In this document: piece by piece, positions 24,101 through 30,100 of the stretch
Layout: every line of letters starts with the position of its first letter
Numbering within the stretch: position 1 is the stretch's first letter
From: Aplectana chamaeleonis
Lineage: Eukaryota; Nematoda; Chromadorea; Rhabditida; Cosmocercidae
Direction: 5' to 3'
Length of the DNA stretch: 64,000 nt
Assembly (NCBI GenBank): GCA_029168955.1
Contig: JAPDOI010001066.1
Location: 1-64,000, forward strand
Notes under the pieces: model-generated
Told to the model about the DNA's origin: nothing
Database searches by the model: none
Seen by the model: only the letters and a program-made list of their open reading frames with translations
Program-made: the position numbers and the translations under genes

Positions 24101-27100
24101 CACGACTGATGTAGCTTCTTCATTCGATGAAAAACGCTCTCCACGAAGGAATTGTTTCAAGTTTCTGAGGAAGAGGTAGTAGTCGCTAGGAGTCAAATCT
24201 GGTGAATACGGTGGATGTTCAAGCAATTCGTACTTTAATTCATTCAATTTAGCCATCGTCATCGTGTGAGTTTTGTTGAATTGTTAACGAATACTGCACT
24301 AACTTTCCAAATAGCTTGTTCATACGCAATTCTTTATGAAAAATATGAAGTACTCGTTTGTCTGAGATGCCAGTTTGTCTGAGATGCCTATGGTATTAGC
24401 AACTTCCTGCTTAGTCAATCTTGGATCTTCATTAACAATATTATGTACTTGCTCAATGATTTCTGATGTTGTTGCAGTTTTTTTGTAGTCCTTTACGTGG
24501 TTAGTCTTCAACGCTTCTACTACCACGTTTAAACTCTAAAACCCATCGATGTACAATTGGAAATGTAGGAGCAGATTCCTTTAACACGCTCACCATTTTT
24601 GTATGAATCTCTGTTGCTGATGAACGTTCGAAAACAAAGATTTTTATCACTGCACGACACTCAGTTTTTTTTTTCATTGTTAAAAATGCACCGACACGTC
24701 GAATTCAAATGGCTTGTAAATAATGAACGAATTGACAGATCGACATAAAATTTTTCGTATGTCTATTTGAAAGCTTATAAATTATAATTCCTCTGCTGCT
24801 TAATAGGCGTTGCTTCCAGTACTTTTCTACCAACCTGTAGTTCTGCACTATAAACTCTTCCTGCGTGCTCAGGCGGGCCCAATGCTGGTGTCAAGCCCAA
24901 ATTCAACTACTCAGAAAAATGAAAACAAGTTACTTGTAACATAAAAGGCCAAAAACAAGTTACTTGTGACATATCTAAGCCGATGTAAGTTAGTTGCAAC
25001 TTATCTCAGGTCATTCAAGTTACATGCAACATATCGATGGGAAACCGCGTCTCAGGAATTTCTGATTAAGTTACATGCGAATTAAGGACCCTTAGCATAA
25101 TACCTGCGACAAATCTTTACAGCTTTAAGTTACATGTGACCTTCAACATAGTGAAGATGTTGCACGGTGCTGGTTGACTTACATTTGTTTTATCGCACAT
25201 GTAACTTATCTATGCGGCAGGCGTCTACAAGGTAAGTATACGGCGCACTCCTGAGGCAGGACTCAGTGCACCGTCCTCGGTCCAATTAGCCAAGTTTGAG
25301 GTACTTGGACCAGCCGAGCCGATGGAGCCCCGCCCAACCCGTGGAGGCACTAGGTTACGCGTCGGTTCGCGGACTGCGTCACGTGTCGGTGTTAAGTTAC
25401 ATGTAACAAAATTGCAAGTTACTCGCTATGTTGTGCAAGTTACGTGTAATATTGAGGCAAGTTACGCGTGACTTAAATCGAAAAACACGGTAAGTAACAC
25501 GTACTCATACACTGGAGGGGGCTAGCGCAGCTCTACAGGGGGGCAACCCTCCGAGCACCGGCGCTTGGCCCCCCAAGGGAGGGGGGGGCTACCGCCGAAG
25601 TGACAATTTGGCTTGACCGGAGCCCCCCGTCACTGCCCGGAAGCCCCCCTGTCACTGCCCTGAAGCGCCCCTGTCACTGCCTTGAAGCCCCCCCCCCCGT
25701 CACTGCTCCGGAGCACTGACGTCACGGCCACGGAGCAGTGACGTCACGTCCCGGATCAGTGACGTCACGGCCCAGATCAGTGACGTCACGGCCCCGGAGC
25801 AGTGACGTCACGGCCCTGGAGCAGTGACGTCACGGCCCCGAAGCAGTGACGTCACGCTCCCCCCGGAAAACGTCTCCGCTTTCCTCCAAAAATATCCCTT
25901 TCTGACAGGGACTCGAAGTCCCCGTCCAGGGCCGGCCCTGTTGGGCCGAATGAGGCTCTCTATGGCCCCGGTCAGACTTCGTCGAAAAACCTGCTGAGTC
26001 CGAATGAGTCCGGGGTGGGAAAACCTGCTGAGTCCCACTGCGTCAGGTTGCCCCCAGCGCCAACCAACTCCTCTGCGAAACACGCAATTGATAGTGACGA
26101 TTATCACCTCAGCTGTGAATCGGAACGTGTTTGGTGGCTGATTTTTCTTGTTTTCAACATGTCTGAATCTGATGTCCGTATCAGCAGTACGTGGGGCAGA
26201 GCGCAGACGGCGAGAGTCGAGATGCGGCGGGACTCGGCAGGTCGCAGTCGGTCGAAAAAAATGCACCCAAATCACGTGAAAAACACCTATATCGACCGGG
26301 TGGGGTGAGGATGATTTCGGTGGGACTCAGTGGGACTCAGTCGGTGCATTGGCCCCGCCCTTGTACGCATGAGAACCATCAGCATCGACCGGGGGGATTG
26401 CGGTGGGCATCAGACGGTCGCAGTCGGACTCAGTGGGTTGATTTTTTTGCACCCGTCTTCCACGAATTCGATGCGTATCGACCCGGTGGGACTCAGTAGA
26501 TCCACCGACTATGACGGGGGCCTATAAGGTGAGGCGCCTTTTATACCGGTTGAGCACGTGATAGATCACAGGAGAAATCACGTCAAATCAGGACAAAACT
26601 TGACGTGAATGACGATGTTTGCGTTTGGCCTACTATGCCTTCTCTATTGTCGTAAACTAAATTCTACGAAATCTTCCCATCTTTTCCATCTCTTCCTCTC
26701 GAGAGGCAAGCGCCGGAGGAGAGCAGGGACCTCCCCTGAAGCCCCCCTCGGGGAGGCCTCCGCTGTCGCTCCCCCAAGTCGAAAACGGGCTCTACTGTCC
26801 GGCGCTTCCCCCCCTCCGCAGAGTCTGAGTACCACCGTTTCAAGTTACATGTGAATCCAGAGAAAGTTGCGTGAAGCCATCATGCAACTTGCAGGTAACT
26901 TGTCTCAGGTAACGTGTTCAGAAATTCCTGAGTAGTGTTTTCAGCGCGTACTATGCATTTGGGGCATTTGCGGCATGGAGTCATTTGTTTCAATACGCCG
27001 ATTGGCGCCTAATTTGGGTACTGATTCAGATATCTTGCTGGGAGTAGACTATCCGCCCCTTTCCTCGCCGCTGGCCAATGACGTCAGCCTTCGCTGCTCC

Positions 27101-30100
27101 TGTGATAAATGTTCCGAATGTATGCTCGGATGTGAGGGTGAAAAACTAGTTGAGGGAAGCCATTCAGAATTCGAGTGAGGAATTAATGATACCGCTTTCA
27201 GAAATCGATCTAATCCCATGGAATTTCCAGGGAATTACGAGTGATAACGTTATCGCATATGTGATAACGAAAAAAAATTCATTTTCATGGATTAATCTTT
27301 TCATTTCTATGTGTAAATCCTGAGTGCCCCCTCACCAACTAGTTTTGCACCGATGTGACCACCCAACCAGCGAAGCTGATTGTTCATTCTCCGACGTCCT
27401 CAGGAACCTACAGTGAATTCTTGAAAAGAGCAGTCCGAAAGCGAATGGGTACTGCTTCTCAGCCCTTGATACCTCTCATACCTGTTACGCTGGTCTCGTA
27501 TCTGATACCTGTTACGCTGGTCTGTTATTTCAATAACAACATTGATAGATAGCGGCAACAAGCATCTTTCAAAGGTTTTTTGTTCATTTCTAAGAAAAAA
27601 TCTTGGGTGCCCCCCCCCCGTCTAAGATAGAGCTCTCTTTGGTACTCTTTCGGAATAGACGACCCACGAGAGAAATTTCATGAGAAACGTTCACCCCACA
27701 AGAGCCGTCGATTGATTTAGTATTTTTCAAACACAGAGAACTGTTTGATTTGATCATCTGAGCGGTCGGTCAATCCCAAACATTTGCTAATTTCATTGTA
27801 TTCTTTAGTGGGTCGTCTATTCCGAAAGAGCACCCTCTCTTTTGGTCTAGAAGACACACGAGAGAATCGGGGACTATCCTAGACGGGGGGCACTCACGAT
27901 TCAAGTCAGAAATGAAATGAACCACCGATCTATAACGAACGCTATCAATCGAAGTATTTCTATAGAATTTCATCAACAACAATGATTGATAGCAGCATCT
28001 TACTTGACTTACTGACTTAATCGGTTGGCTTTCGCCTGACGCGGTCATTCCGCATCTTCACCGAGGTGTGCCGTCCTAGTAGTCAGCCGTGTCCATTTTT
28101 CACGGTCTTCAGCCACAATTTGAACACATTCCATCCAGCTGTCACTATTCCATTTCACCGAAACGAAACATCGCGCCTGAACTGTCTTTCGATGCCGGTG
28201 ACTTTAAATCCTCTTTAACCACATCCGTCCAGAACTTTCGCCTACGCCCAGGTGGCCGTCTCCAGACAGGATTTGGAAGCATTTTTAAAGCGTGTTGTAC
28301 GAGACGATCCAGCGTTCTTCTTAGTATATGCCCGAGCAGTCGAAGTCGACTTTCCATTGCTGCTTGAGATGGCGTTAGGAGATGCTGGCACCTCCCTCGT
28401 GTCAAGCGTTGATGTACTGCGTCGATTTCCTTGTAAAGGTCTTCGTTATGGCATACACGCGGCCAGAAATATCAAGCAAACGCCTAAAAGCTTCCTCTCT
28501 CCGTGCTATACAACCTTTCTATCTAAGTCTTCGGTGCTGTCCACGTCTCCGATTCGTACATCATGATAGGGCGAATAGCGGATAAGTAGACGCGCAACTT
28601 GACTTCGCGATGGTGGTAGACCACAAACACCTGGTTAAAAAATTGAATGCAGACGTAGCTTCCGCACATCGTTGTTGAATATCCGCTGAATAAATACCAT
28701 CGTTCTTCAGCAAACAGCTTGAATGACAGAAATCATCGACCGGTTCGATACGTTGTGCGTCCTCACAAACTCCCGTTGAAGGCCTCTGAGAGACCCACAG
28801 CTGCTTGCATTTGTCGGGACGAAGACGAAGTCCATAGGCTGCTGCATACTTCGAAATGAGATTCGCAATCCTTCGCGGTTTTGAGTTGTTTTCAGCGAAT
28901 AACAATGTCGTCGGCGTACTCCAGATCGACAAGGGAGCGTCCTGATGGTGTTAGGATCACGTCCTCAGAAAACTGTTCTGCAACTCTACACATGATGTCA
29001 GCAACAGCGAAATTGAAAAAAATGGTCCTGCTACCACTCCTTGCCTTACTCCTGTCTTCACCTCCAAAGCTGCCGCAAATCCGACCGGTGCACGAACTGC
29101 TGCTGTTGTTCCTTTGTTCATGTCCTCGATTAGCCGAACATACTTTTCCGGGACTCCATCTGCTCGCAGAGCATTGAGCAATCGATCACGACGAGGAGAG
29201 TCAAACGCGGCTTCAAAGTCCAAAAGCAAGCTGTAATGGCCTCGAAACCGCTGCCACGATTCAATTACTCTTCTCGACGAACACTTGGTCGATGGTCGAT
29301 CTTCCAGGTCGAAAAACCGGCTTGCTCATCTCTGGTCGTTCCTTCACGATGTTTGATAAGTCGCTCGAGAATGATACGTTCTAAAACCTTGTACATGACA
29401 CGAAGTAGAGAGATTCCTCTGTAGTTCTTAGGATCCGTGACGGATAGCTTCTTGTGAAGAGGTACGATGATAGCATGTCTCCACGAATCGGGTATCCTTT
29501 CGCTCATCCATATGGCACGGATGGTGTTGGTCATTTCACGAATCCCAGACGGAGGAAGAGCTTTCAGCATTTCAGCAGTGATGTTGTCATCTCCACCTGC
29601 CTTCCATTCTTCATTTTCCGGACACAATCCAAAACTTCAGACTCAGTCGGCGGTTCCTCACTGACATCGTAATGTGCTCTCTGAACATGCGGGCTCAGGT
29701 ACTGATGGCGCTGGACGATTCAGTAGTGAACTGAAGTAATCCTTCCATATTGGCAGCGTCGCGTCATGCTGCAACTCCATTGGTAGTGTTCAAGACAGGA
29801 GAACATCTCTTCATCTTCCCCGCTATACTGTCGCAGCAACGTGTAGGCTTTCTTCGGATTCTTCTCCTCCCAAGCCTTCTCGAACTCCTTAGCTCTACAC
29901 GTCCACTCTCGTTCGCGGTCACTTTGAAGCTGCCGACGCAACTTCCTCCTCAGACGCTTCTCCTCCACGAAGTTTCCTGCAGTTCGGAGAGCACATACTC
30001 TGTTGTAGGTAGATGTTGTTTCTTCTGAGACGTAGGCGGACTTCTTCTTAGGCTGTACAACCGGGAGTGCCTCTTTCGAAGCGTCCCTGGATGCACTTGA

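Larger units (their letters stand above)
25051..26932. mobile_element. CTCAGGAATTTCTGA-ended relative of the minisatellite elements
   Basis: Perfect 15-bp ends CTCAGGAATTTCTGA (25051) and TCAGAAATTCCTGAG (26918-26932), with TA on the right. Just inside both ends are TTACATGTAAC/GTAACTTG palindrome runs like those in the CTCAG copies. The centre holds the TGACGTCA array and a family G MITE. Confidence 0.68.

Noticed and set aside
25808..26275. 155-residue minus-strand ORF and the overlapping plus-strand frames
   Set aside because: Falls across the CRE-type array and a family G MITE; composition-driven.
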